From assembly GCF_001514205.1 (NCBI RefSeq), contig NZ_KQ948779.1, forward strand, positions 10,955-74,954: 64,000 nt of DNA, in the 5' to 3' direction. Positions 7,861 through 15,513 of the stretch are shown piece after piece (the stretch's first letter is position 1; each line of letters opens with the position of its first letter). Source of the stretch: Streptomyces griseoruber. Lineage in GTDB: Bacteria; Actinomycetota; Actinomycetes; Streptomycetales; Streptomycetaceae. The translations under genes and the position numbers were made by a program. The notes below the pieces were generated by a model. It was not told where the DNA came from and ran no database searches. It saw only the letters and a program-made list of their open reading frames with translations.

Positions 7861-9053
7861 CGCCTCGCCGCCGCGACACGCTCGACGGCCTCGCGTTTCC
7901 GCCGGTCCCGGACATGCTTATAGGGCTTGAGGGACTGCGGGGACTGGTGGCCCAGCAGATCCGACACCACATCGTCCGGAACACCAGCCTCAAGCCACTC
8001 CGTGCCCGCGGTATGCCGCATCATGTGCGGCCGGGCGACGATCTCCGCCCACGTGGCGATCCGGTCGAAGAGTTGCTTGGCGTTCGGATAGCTCATGGCC
8101 CCACCGAGCGGGGCCCGGAAGAGGTTCACGAAGACCATGTCGCAGCCGGCCGCCTCCGGGACCTGCTCACGTTCCCACTGATACTCCCGGTAGTAGTCGA
8201 TGACCTCGGCCTCGACCGGAATGACGCGCGCCACGCGGGACTTCGCGAGCGCGTTGTTGGCGTTGTCGTCGCGGCGCCGGACATGGACATGCGGCCCTTG
8301 GTGGAAGCAGCCCAGTCCGCGCGAGTCGGGAAGCAGGTGCAGGTCCTCGCGGCGAAGGCCGAGCGTCTCCCCGATCCTCATGCCGGTGGCCCGCATCAGC
8401 ACGATCAAGAACCGGTCACGGGCGTTCCTCGCCAGGCGGGTCATCAACTCCACCTGCTCAGCGGTAAGGAACTCGATGCCCGGGGTGTCCCCCTTGAACT
8501 TCAGCGTCCGCGTCTGGATCTCGCGGAACCTGCCGCCCTCACCGGCGCTGAATCCCTGCGGAAGGAACCTCAGGTACTTCGGATGCGAGAGCATCAGCGC
8601 GAAGTCGACGCTCACCCAGCCGTGCTGGACGCCGAAGCCCAGGAACTCGGTCATCGTGCCCAGAACCGCGTCCGCGCTGCCGTCCGAGCGGAACCGGACA
8701 CGGGCGGGAGGCTTCTTCCCCCGGGCGGGCAACGGCTCGCTGACCAGCCAGTCCCGGAACTTCACCAGGTTCTCGAAGCCCGGCGCCGACCAGGACAGCC
8801 CGCGCTCATCGCACCACGTCAGATACAGAGCGACCCGGCTGGCGTAGTTCCGCAGTGTGTTCGGGGAACAGTGGCGGCCACGCAGGCTCTCCAGGTACGT
8901 ACTCGCCTCAACCTGCATCCGGTACAGCTCGTCGACCACGACCCACGCCACCGTCAGTACGGCACCGGGGAGCGTCACCTTCTCAGCATGGAACTTCACG
9001 GACGGACCAACGAGCCAAACGTCCCTACGACCTATCAGATACGCATAAGGCAC
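7857..9053 (-). CDS. tnpA: TnpA-like tyrosine recombinase
   Basis: Up to 398 residues from GTG at 9053; no strong ribosome site is seen there, and GTG codons further in (for example before KFHAEKV) are possible. Residues about 45-150 form a SAM-like core-binding domain. The catalytic set is complete: Arg226 (RATGMRIGETLGL), His343-x-x-Arg346 (PHMMRHTAGTEWL), His369 (LLGHQSPQ) and nucleophile Tyr378 (PYKHV). It is the first gene of the trio and reads away from the right end, so its promoter must lie within the last 60 bp of the element or in the host gene beyond. Confidence 0.88.
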   Translation of the reverse strand: MPYAYLIGRRDVWLVGPSVKFHAEKVTLPGAVLTVAWVVVDELYRMQVEASTYLESLRGRHCSPNTLRNYASRVALYLTWCDERGLSWSAPGFENLVKFRDWLVSEPLPARGKKPPARVRFRSDGSADAVLGTMTEFLGFGVQHGWVSVDFALMLSHPKYLRFLPQGFSAGEGGRFREIQTRTLKFKGDTPGIEFLTAEQVELMTRLARNARDRFLIVLMRATGMRIGETLGLRREDLHLLPDSRGLGCFHQGPHVHVRRRDDNANNALAKSRVARVIPVEAEVIDYYREYQWEREQVPEAAGCDMVFVNLFRAPLGGAMSYPNAKQLFDRIATWAEIVARPHMMRHTAGTEWLEAGVPDDVVSDLLGHQSPQSLKPYKHVRDRRKREAVERVAAARR

Positions 9054-9112
9054 ACAGAAGAGTGACGACTGAACTCACGTCCCTCAAGACTCAAACCCAC
9101 CTCTAGATAACG
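9019..9112. repeat. Right end of the element: inverted counterparts of the left-end words
   Basis: ACGTCCC occurs at 9019-9025 and 9077-9083 (inverse of the left GGGACGT pair), ATAAGGCAC at 9045-9053 (inverse of GTGCCTTAT) and TCTAGATAA at 9102-9110 (inverse of TTATCTAGA). Host phosphotransferase sequence resumes at about 9113. Spacing of the words differs between the ends, so the ends are not simple mirror images, as is usual for tyrosine-recombinase elements. Confidence 0.5.
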
Positions 9113-9807
9113 CGTACGACGTGCGGCCAGTCGACGAAGACGACGCGGTCGTCGGGGGTCAGCAGGATGTTGTCGGCGCGCAGGTCGCCGTGGGCGAGGG
9201 TGTCGCCGGCGGTGGCCCGCGGCCAGTCCGCGGCGAGCGCGGCGAGGGCCGGGAGCCGCTCACGCGTCCAGGGGTCGAGGCGGTCGCGGCGGTCTTCCGC
9301 CTCCGGTGCGGTGAGCCGCTCCCAGCCCGCGAAGGACCCGGTGAGCGACTCGGCGGCGGACGGGGCCGGGAGCGGGGCGGGGGTGAGGGCGCGGCTCAGG
9401 TGGGCCACGGCGTCCAGCACGCGACGCAGCTCGGGCTCGCGCCAGGGGATGCGGGGCTGGCGGCCGGGGACCTCCTCGAAGACGAGGGCGACCCAGGTGC
9501 CGTCGTCGTAGGTGCCGAGGAGGCGGGGGGCGGGGACGGTGGGCGGGAGGGCGGCGGCGTTGCGGGCCTCGGCGCGGTGGAGGCCGGGGCTGTCGGGGTT
9601 GGTGTGAGCACCGACCGCCTTGACGAAGGCGCGGTGGCCCGCGGCCGTGCGCAGGCGGGCGGCGACACCCGGGGAGAAGCCGCCGGGCTGGGTGACGGCG
9701 TGTGTGACGGGCGCACCGAGAAGCTCGGCGACGGCCGCACGGACGGGGGCGGGGAGGTCTGCCCAGGGGGTCCGGGTGCCTTCGGCGGGCGGGGCGGGGG
9801 TGGTCAT
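9103..9807 (-). pseudogene. 5' part of the interrupted phosphotransferase gene
   Basis: Starts at ATG 9807 (MTTPAPP). The frame gives about 232 host residues with an APH-type N-lobe (HRAFVKAVGAHTNPDSPG, LVFEEVPGRQP) and the catalytic segment LAHGDLRADNILL followed by VVFVDWPHVVR. It then runs into the element and stops after two foreign residues at 9103. Asp of VDWPH is normally followed by an APWFDLL segment, which is found at the far side of the element. The residual protein keeps the catalytic loop but lacks the C-terminal helices, so it is probably inactive. Joined, the two parts would give roughly 320 residues, normal for the family. Confidence 0.82.
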
Positions 9808-9878
9808 GGGGCATGGTGACCGGGGCGGGGGTGCTGCTGCGAGCGCTTTTCGGGGGACGTGGCCCAGGGACGGGGCCG

Positions 9879-10850
9879 TCAGCCGCGGGTCAGGGACAGG
9901 AGGTCCCGCGCCGGGCCCGTCGGGCGGTGTCCGGTCGGCCACACCGCGCGCAGGTCCCGGGCGAGCGACACCCCTTCCACCGGGACGCCCACCAGACGCC
10001 GCAGGGCCAGTTCCTCGCCGACCGCCAGTTCGCTGAGGACCGCGGGACCGGCACCGCTCACCGCCGCCGCCTTCACCGCCGTCGTCGAGGAGAGCTCGAT
10101 CAGGGGACGGGCCAGCCCGCCCAGCGCCGTGTCGAGGACCTGCCGGGTGCCGGAGCCCTTCTCACGGAGGATCAGCGGGGTGACGGCCAGCTCGGCGGCG
10201 GCCAGCCCCCGCCGGCGCCGGGCCCAGGCGTGTCCGGGTGCCACCACGACGATCAGCCGGTCGTGGGCGATGACGGCGGAGTCGAGGCCGGTGGGGACCG
10301 TCAGTCCCTCCACGAAGCCGAGGTCCGCCTCCCCCGACAGCAGCCGCTCCGCCACCGCCGCCGAGTTCCCGGCGTGCAGTGACACCGCCGTGTCGGGCCG
10401 GCCCTCGCGCAGCGCCACCAGCCACCCCGGCAGCAGATATTCCGCGATCGTCATGCTCGCCGCCACCCGCAGCCGCGAGTCCCGCCGGTCCCGCAGCGCC
10501 TGTGCCCCCGCGTCGAAGGCCTGCGCCGCCTCCACGATCCGCCGTGCCCAGTCCGTCACCAGCGCGCCCGCGTCGGTGAGCCGGGACCCGCGCGGCGAAC
10601 GGTCCACCAGCGCCACCCCGAGCTGCCGTTCCATGGAGCGGATCCGGCTGCTCGCGGCCGGCTGGGTGATGCCCACCTCGCGCGCGGCCGCCCCCAGACT
10701 GCCCAGCCGGGCCACGGCCAGCAGCAGCTCCAGCGCCCCGAGATCCGGGACGCGATGCGCCAGGGAACCGGTGACTCCGGGCTGGTCCTCCGACATCCCC
10801 GCCACCTTCCCCGCCACCTTCCCCACCTCGTTCCCCACACCCTTGCCCAT
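9879..10850 (-). CDS. LysR-family transcriptional regulator
   Basis: 323 residues from ATG 10850, or 305 from the ATG at 10796, which has GGGGAAGG upstream. The first 18 residues (GKGVGNEVGKVAGKVAG) are a low-complexity repeat and may be untranslated. The winged helix lies at about residues 38-97 (LELLLAVARLGSLGAAAREV, then GITQPAASSRIRSMERQL), followed by the two-lobed substrate-binding domain (ASMTIAEYLLPGWL, EADLGFVEG). It diverges from a TDT-family transporter, whose expression it probably controls. The effector is unknown. Confidence 0.88.
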   Translation of the reverse strand: MGKGVGNEVGKVAGKVAGMSEDQPGVTGSLAHRVPDLGALELLLAVARLGSLGAAAREVGITQPAASSRIRSMERQLGVALVDRSPRGSRLTDAGALVTDWARRIVEAAQAFDAGAQALRDRRDSRLRVAASMTIAEYLLPGWLVALREGRPDTAVSLHAGNSAAVAERLLSGEADLGFVEGLTVPTGLDSAVIAHDRLIVVVAPGHAWARRRRGLAAAELAVTPLILREKGSGTRQVLDTALGGLARPLIELSSTTAVKAAAVSGAGPAVLSELAVGEELALRRLVGVPVEGVSLARDLRAVWPTGHRPTGPARDLLSLTRG

Positions 10851-10921
10851 AAGCCCAGTTTATGCCCCCATAGCGAGGGCGTCCCTGGTCCGGGCGGCCG
10901 TCAGGCACGACCGTGGAGACC

Positions 10922-12082
10922 ATGGTCACCGTCGCCCCACCGCTGCCCCTCGCCCCCCGGCCCGCGCACCACGCCGTCCGGCATCTCGGACCGAACTGGT
11001 ACGCCACGGTGATGGGCACGGCGATCGTCGGCACGGCCGGGGCCGCCCTGCCCCTGCGGCTCCCGGGGCTGCGCCCGGCCTGCGCCGCGCTGTGGGCGCT
11101 GTCCCTGGCCCTGCTGCCGGCCCTCCTCGCCGCCCGCGCCCTGCACTGGCGCCACCACCGTGACCGCGCCCGCGCCGATCTCCTGGATCCGGCGACGGCG
11201 CCCTTCCACGGCTGTCTCGCGATGGCGCTGCTCGCCGTCGGCGCGGGTGCCCTCACGGTCGGGCGGGACTGGATCGGCACCGGTCCCGCGGTCGCCCTCG
11301 GCGCCGTGCTGTTCGGCGCCGGTACGGTCGTGGCGCTGGCGGCGGCCGTCGCCGTGCCGTACCTCATGGCCGTACGCCACCACGGGGCGCAGCCGACACC
11401 GGTGTGGCTGCTGCCGCTCGTCGCGCCCATGGTGTCGGCCGCGTCGGGGCCGGCGCTCGTGCCGTATCTGCCGCCCGGCCAGGCCCGCGCGACCCTGCTG
11501 CTCGCGTGTCTCGCGCTGTTCGGGCTGAGTCTGCTGGCCACGCTCGCGCTGCTGCCGGTGGTGTTCGGCCGGCTGCTGACCGGCGGCCCGCTGCCGCCCG
11601 TGCTCACCCCGACCCTGTTCCTGGTCCTCGGCCCGCTCGGCCAGTCCACCACCGCCGTCGGCCGGTTCGCGGAGGCGGCGCCGGGTGTCGTACCGGGTCC
11701 GCAGGCCCGGGCCTTCGCGGTGTTCGCCGTGCTGTACGGCGTGCCCGTCATGGGATTCGCCCTGCTCTGGCTGTGCCTGTCCGGTGCGCAGGTGGCACGG
11801 GCCCGCCGGGAGGGGATGGGCTTCGCGATGACGTGGTGGGCGTTCACGTTCCCGGTCGGGACCTGTGTGACCGGTGCCGCGGTCCTGGCCCGGCACACGG
11901 GGCTGGTCGCCTGCGACGTGCTCGCCGTCGCGCTGTACGCCGTCCTCGTGGGCGCCTGGGGCGTCGTCGCCGCGGGCACCGTCCGGGGGCTGCTCAGCGG
12001 AGCGCTGCTCGCAGGGCCTCGCCCAGCGCCTGCGGGGCCTCGGCGAGCGACGGGCCGTACCAGGTCAGATGGCGTCCGCTGA
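10922..12082 (+). CDS. TDT-family transporter (TehA/Mae1/SLAC1-like)
   Basis: About 386 residues from ATG 10922; a GTG at 10913 is also possible. About ten hydrophobic helices are seen, beginning with the family motif GPNWYATVMGTAIVGTAG and including PVWLLPLVAPMVSAASGPAL and LGPLGQSTTAVG. The family moves anions such as malate, sulfite or tellurite-related species; the substrate cannot be read here. The last 30 residues are Arg/Pro-rich and lie within an 89-nt overlap with the convergent downstream gene, so the natural C-terminus may have been lost. Regulation by the divergent LysR protein is likely. Confidence 0.85.
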   Translation: MVTVAPPLPLAPRPAHHAVRHLGPNWYATVMGTAIVGTAGAALPLRLPGLRPACAALWALSLALLPALLAARALHWRHHRDRARADLLDPATAPFHGCLAMALLAVGAGALTVGRDWIGTGPAVALGAVLFGAGTVVALAAAVAVPYLMAVRHHGAQPTPVWLLPLVAPMVSAASGPALVPYLPPGQARATLLLACLALFGLSLLATLALLPVVFGRLLTGGPLPPVLTPTLFLVLGPLGQSTTAVGRFAEAAPGVVPGPQARAFAVFAVLYGVPVMGFALLWLCLSGAQVARARREGMGFAMTWWAFTFPVGTCVTGAAVLARHTGLVACDVLAVALYAVLVGAWGVVAAGTVRGLLSGALLAGPRPAPAGPRRATGRTRSDGVR

Positions 12083-12713
12083 CGAGTGCGCAGGGCAGCC
12101 CGGGGAAGGCCTCGGGGCCGTCGTCGGGGGTGAAGCGGTAGGGCTCGTCGGGGAGGACGACGACCTCGGGGGCGGCCGCCCGGAGGTCGTCCAGGGCGAT
12201 CTTCGGGTAGCGGTCCTCGTGGTGCGCGTGGAGGTGGTCGACGCCGAGGCGGGCCAGCACGTCCCCGGCGAAGGTGTCGCGGCCCAGCACCATCCAGGGG
12301 CGGCGCCAGATCGGCACGACGGCCGAGAGGCGGGTCTCCGGCTCCTTGAGCCCGGCCCACTCCTCCTCCGCCTCGTCCAGCCAGCGCGGCCGGGTCCGCG
12401 CGCCGCACGCCGTGAGGACGCGGGCGAGCTCCCGGAAGGCCTGCGGGACGTCCCGCACCTCCGTGATCAGCACCTCGATGCCCGCTGCCCGCAGCGCGGA
12501 GAGGTCCGGCTCGCGGTTCTCCTCCTCGTTGGCGATCACCAGGTCGGGCGCGAGGGCGGCGATCCGTCCGACGTCCGGGTTCTTGGTGCCGCCGATCCGG
12601 GTGACGTCGAGGTCGGCCGGATGGCTGCACCAGTCGGTGGCGCCGACCAGCGCGCCGGGCACGGAGACGGCGACCGCCTCGGTCAGGGAGGGCACCAGCG
12701 AGACGATCCGCAC
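11994..12713 (-). CDS. Helical-backbone metal receptor / cobalamin-binding-like protein (BtuF type)
   Basis: 239 residues from GTG 12713, five bases after the stop of the upstream regulator gene. The sequence RIVSLVPSLTEAVAVSVPGALVGATDWCSHP, split here as RIVSLVPSLTEA and LVGATDWCSHP, is the BtuF/FepB-like opening; IAALAPDLVIANEEENR is the hinge-region helix; and a Tyr/His-rich middle (LHAHHEDRYPKI) could contact metal or corrinoid. No signal peptide or lipobox is present, so it is predicted to be cytoplasmic or to lack an upstream start. No permease or ATPase lies beside it. It is probably co-transcribed with the XRE-cupin regulator. Confidence 0.78.
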   Translation of the reverse strand: MRIVSLVPSLTEAVAVSVPGALVGATDWCSHPADLDVTRIGGTKNPDVGRIAALAPDLVIANEEENREPDLSALRAAGIEVLITEVRDVPQAFRELARVLTACGARTRPRWLDEAEEEWAGLKEPETRLSAVVPIWRRPWMVLGRDTFAGDVLARLGVDHLHAHHEDRYPKIALDDLRAAAPEVVVLPDEPYRFTPDDGPEAFPGLPCALVSGRHLTWYGPSLAEAPQALGEALRAALR

Positions 12714-12718
12714 GGGCG

Positions 12719-13288
12719 TCAGCGCTTCCGGTTCCGGACCGCCTCGATGTGCTCCGCGACCGCCACGACGACCACCCGGGTGTCCGGGACGGTCGCCCGC
12801 CAGCGGTGGCGGACCCCGCCGGTCAGATAGAGGGTGTCGCCCCGGCCCAGGCGGTAGGCGCGGCCCTCCGCCTCGATCTCCACGGCGCCGTCGGCGACAT
12901 ACATCAACTGGTCGTTGCGGTACTGGAACTCCCGGCCGGCCTCGTGGTCGCCGGTGAACTCCGTGGCGTGCATCTGGTGGTGGCCGCGGACCAGGGAGCG
13001 GGAGCGCGGACCGGGTCCCGGGGTCTCGGTGATCTCCGCGCGGACGACGTCCACGCTGCACGCCGGGTCGGCGGCGGCGAGGAGTTCGACGGCCGTGGTA
13101 CGCAGGGCGTCGGCGAGCTTCTCCAGGGAGCCGGTGCTGGGCCGGGCCCGGTCGTTCTCGATCTGGCTCAGGAAGGGGACCGACAGGCCGCTGCGCTCGG
13201 CCACGACGGCGAGGGTGAGGTCCAGGGCCCGGCGTCGCCGCCGTACGGCCGCGCCGACCCGCAGGGGCTGTTCTTTGTGGTCGCCCAT
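12719..13288 (-). CDS. XRE-family regulator with C-terminal cupin domain
   Basis: 189 residues from ATG 13288. Residues about 10-70 are a Cro/C1-type helix-turn-helix (LRVGAAVRRRRRALDLTLAV and FLSQIENDRARPSTGSLEKLADAL). Residues about 105-180 form a cupin barrel (GREFQYRNDQLMYVADGAVEI; YRLGRGDTLYLTGGVRHRWRA). Such SutR/PuuR-like proteins sense small metabolites through the cupin. It is followed after 5 bp by the metal-receptor-like gene, which is probably in the same transcript. Confidence 0.87.
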   Translation of the reverse strand: MGDHKEQPLRVGAAVRRRRRALDLTLAVVAERSGLSVPFLSQIENDRARPSTGSLEKLADALRTTAVELLAAADPACSVDVVRAEITETPGPGPRSRSLVRGHHQMHATEFTGDHEAGREFQYRNDQLMYVADGAVEIEAEGRAYRLGRGDTLYLTGGVRHRWRATVPDTRVVVVAVAEHIEAVRNRKR

Positions 13289-13698
13289 CGCTCCGGCTCC
13301 CTCCTTCGCTCGCAGAAACCGTCGGTGTCCTGAAGAGTTCTCTGCACCCTACGCATGTTCGGCAAACCGTTTCATGTGCCCGTCACATCGAGGACACACC
13401 ACGTGACACACCACCCCACAGATCGCGCCAGCGGAACGGGCCGTCCGGGTCGCCGGGCGCTCGCTCGCCCTCTGCTTTTCCGGTTCAATGCGCGAACGGC
13501 CGTGAGTGTTCCCGCTCGTCCCGGGCTTCGCAAGCACCTCACCCCAGGCCTGGGGGTGGCTCTGCGTGGTTGGCCGGATCCTTACCGTGGCGAAGGAACG
13601 TCTCAGCTGCGGACACGCCACGAGGGGCGGGCCCCGCCGTACGCGTCGCGTCGTACGTCGGTGCCCGCCCCTCGACGGGCGGTGCCGGGGCTGTCAGG
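13289..13698. other. Gene-free stretch upstream of the XRE gene and downstream of the betaine transporter
   Basis: About 410 bases without a supported gene. It contains the promoter region of the XRE gene at its left end and a terminator-like hairpin at 13621-13674. The overlapping open frames are rich in Arg/Pro and have no domain; I see no RNA gene. Confidence 0.6.
13621..13674 (-). terminator. Hairpin downstream of the betaine ABC operon
   Basis: CGAGGGGCGGGC at 13621-13632 pairs perfectly with GCCCGCCCCTCG at 13663-13674. The 30-nt interior is itself partly self-complementary (CGTACG words). It lies 25 bp past the stop of the fused permease gene. There is no clear U-run, as is common in Streptomyces. 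Confidence 0.65.
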
Positions 13699-15513
13699 TC
13701 ACCCGGCCGCCCGGCTCCCGTGTCCCGCCCCGGCCACCGGGACCCAGCGGTCGACGAGACCGGGGTGGCCCTTCAGCCAGGTGCGGACCGCGTCCTGCTC
13801 CTTGCCCTTGCCGGCCCGCTGGATCTGTGCCTCCAGGCCGGTGAGCTGCTCCTCCGTCATCCGGAAGTCCTTCAGCCAGGCGCCGACCTCGGGCTGGTCG
13901 GCGGCGAAGTCCTGCCGGGCGAGGGTGTGCACGCCGTCGCCCTCGCCCCAGGCGCCCTCGGGGTCCTTCAGCTTCTTGAGGTCGTAGGTGCTGTAGGCCC
14001 AGTGGGGCGACCAGAGGGTGACGACGATCGGCTGCTTCCTGGCGTACGCGCGCTTGAGCTCGGCGAGCATCGCGGGCGTGGAGCCGTCGACGACCCGGTA
14101 GGCGCCGTCGAGGCCGTACTCCTCGAGGACCTTGTCCTTGAGCAGGCCCATCATCCCGGCGCTGGGCTCGATGCCGGTGATCCTCCCGCCGAACTCGGCG
14201 GCGTGGTCCTTCAGGTCCGCGAGCGAGTTCACGTCCTTCATGTACGAGGGGACCGAGAGCTCCAGCGAGGTCGGGCCGTACCACCGGCCGAGGTCGTCGA
14301 GCCGGTCGCCGTACTTCTTCCAGTACTCGGCGTGGGTGGTGGGCAGCCAGGAGTCGGTCTGGAAGTCGATCTGGCCGGTGGCGAGGCCGGTGTAGAGGGG
14401 GCCGGCGGCGTACTGGGTGGTCTTCACCTTGAAGCCGCGCTCCTCCAGGAGTTCCTTCCAGAGGTAGGTGGAGGCGATGCCCTCGTCCCAGGGGATGTAG
14501 CCGATGCTGATCTCCCGGCCCCTGCCGACGTCCGTGGCGGAGGCCGCGGCGCCGCCGGAGGAGGGGCCGAGGACACCCAGTCCGCCCGCCACCAGGGCGA
14601 GCACGGCCACACCAGAGAGGGCGACGGTGGGGCGGGGGCGGTGCGCCCACACGCCGGTGCGGGCCCGGGCGGCGGCACGGCGGCCCAGCGGGGAGATCCG
14701 GGTGCCGAGGGCGCCCGTCATGCGGTCCAGGTAGACGGCGAGGACGACGATCCCGAGGCCCGCCTCGAAGCCGAGGCCGATGTCGAGCTGACCGATCGCC
14801 TCGTTGACGGCCCCGCCGAGGCCGCCGGTGCCGACCATGCCGGCGATGACGACCATGGACAGGCCGAGCATGATGACCTGGTTGACGCCCGCCATGATGG
14901 TCGGCAGGGCGAGCGGGAGCTGGACCCGGAACAGGGTGTCGCGCGGTGTCGTGCCGAACGCCTCGGCCGCCTCCACGAGTTCGGCGTCGACCTGGCGGAT
15001 GCCCAGCTCGGTCATGCGGACGCCGGGCGCGAGCGCGAAGATCAGGGTGGCGACGACACCGGCCGGGACGCCCATGCCGAAGAACAGGATCGCGGGGATC
15101 AGCAGGACCATCGACGGCATGGTCTGGAGCAGGTCCAGCACCGGGCGCAGGGCCGCGGCGACCGGCTGGGAGCGGGCCGCCCAGATGCCGAGCGGGATCG
15201 AGATCACCAGGGCGACGGCGGTCGCCACGAGCACCAGGGACAGCGTCGACATCGCCTCGTCCCACAGCGCGAGGGAGTCGATGAGCGCGAATCCGGCGAA
15301 GGCGAGGGCGCCCGCGAGCAGGCCGCGCAGCCACCAGGCGAGCACCGCGAGGATGCCGGCGAGCAGCAGCGGCTGGGGGGCGGTGAGGACGGCGTCGATC
15401 CCGTCGTACATGCCTTGGACGACCGTCTTGACCGCGTCGAAGAGCCAGGAGAGGTGGGTGACGAGCCAGTCGAGGCCGGAGTCGACCCCGTCGCCGAGCC
15501 GGAGCCTAGGCAC
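13699..15513 (-). CDS. Glycine betaine/proline ABC transporter, permease fused to substrate-binding domain
   Basis: 604 residues from GTG 15513, overlapping the ATPase stop by 8 nt. Residues about 45-290 are a ProW-type permease with six or more helices and the EAA-like loop AELVEAAEAFGTTPRDTLFRVQLP. A short link with one more membrane segment (VALSGVAVLALVAGGLGVLG) leads to a ProX/OpuAC-type binding domain from about residue 330 (ISIGYIPWDEGIASTYLW; GQIDFQTDSWLPTTHAEYWK; TLWSPHWAYSTYDLKKL), whose Trp residues form the aromatic cage for quaternary amines. Domain fusion of this type is known in OpuA systems. It imports compatible solutes with the ATPase encoded upstream. Confidence 0.9.
   Translation of the reverse strand: MPRLRLGDGVDSGLDWLVTHLSWLFDAVKTVVQGMYDGIDAVLTAPQPLLLAGILAVLAWWLRGLLAGALAFAGFALIDSLALWDEAMSTLSLVLVATAVALVISIPLGIWAARSQPVAAALRPVLDLLQTMPSMVLLIPAILFFGMGVPAGVVATLIFALAPGVRMTELGIRQVDAELVEAAEAFGTTPRDTLFRVQLPLALPTIMAGVNQVIMLGLSMVVIAGMVGTGGLGGAVNEAIGQLDIGLGFEAGLGIVVLAVYLDRMTGALGTRISPLGRRAAARARTGVWAHRPRPTVALSGVAVLALVAGGLGVLGPSSGGAAASATDVGRGREISIGYIPWDEGIASTYLWKELLEERGFKVKTTQYAAGPLYTGLATGQIDFQTDSWLPTTHAEYWKKYGDRLDDLGRWYGPTSLELSVPSYMKDVNSLADLKDHAAEFGGRITGIEPSAGMMGLLKDKVLEEYGLDGAYRVVDGSTPAMLAELKRAYARKQPIVVTLWSPHWAYSTYDLKKLKDPEGAWGEGDGVHTLARQDFAADQPEVGAWLKDFRMTEEQLTGLEAQIQRAGKGKEQDAVRTWLKGHPGLVDRWVPVAGAGHGSRAAG

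Larger units (their letters stand above)
2590..9112. mobile_element. Tn554-like element with tyrosine-recombinase trio, inserted in a phosphotransferase gene
   Basis: About 6.5 kb, bounded by the two halves of one host gene. The left junction follows host sequence ending at about 2589; the right junction precedes host sequence starting at about 9113; each could be off by a few bases. At the right it carries three overlapping minus-strand genes in the order tnpA (398 aa), tnpB (839 aa), tnpC (192 aa), the layout of Tn554: two tyrosine recombinases plus a small DUF6262-type accessory protein. At the left it carries a membrane-protein gene and a phosphotransferase-like gene. No clear target-site duplication is seen, as expected for this family. 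The short words GTGCCTTAT, TTATCTAGA and GGGACGT recur inverted near both ends. The closest alternatives are an RIT-type element or another recombinase island. Confidence 0.8.

Noticed and set aside
2598..9108. TCTAGAT at 2598-2604 and 9102-9108 as a target-site duplication
   Set aside because: The word lies inside the foreign sequence at the right end and is not part of the host gene when its frame is rebuilt, so it belongs to the element ends rather than to a duplication.
10796..10850. GKVAGKVAG N-terminus of the LysR protein as a functional motif
   Set aside because: It is more likely leader sequence ahead of the ATG at 10796, which has its own ribosome site.
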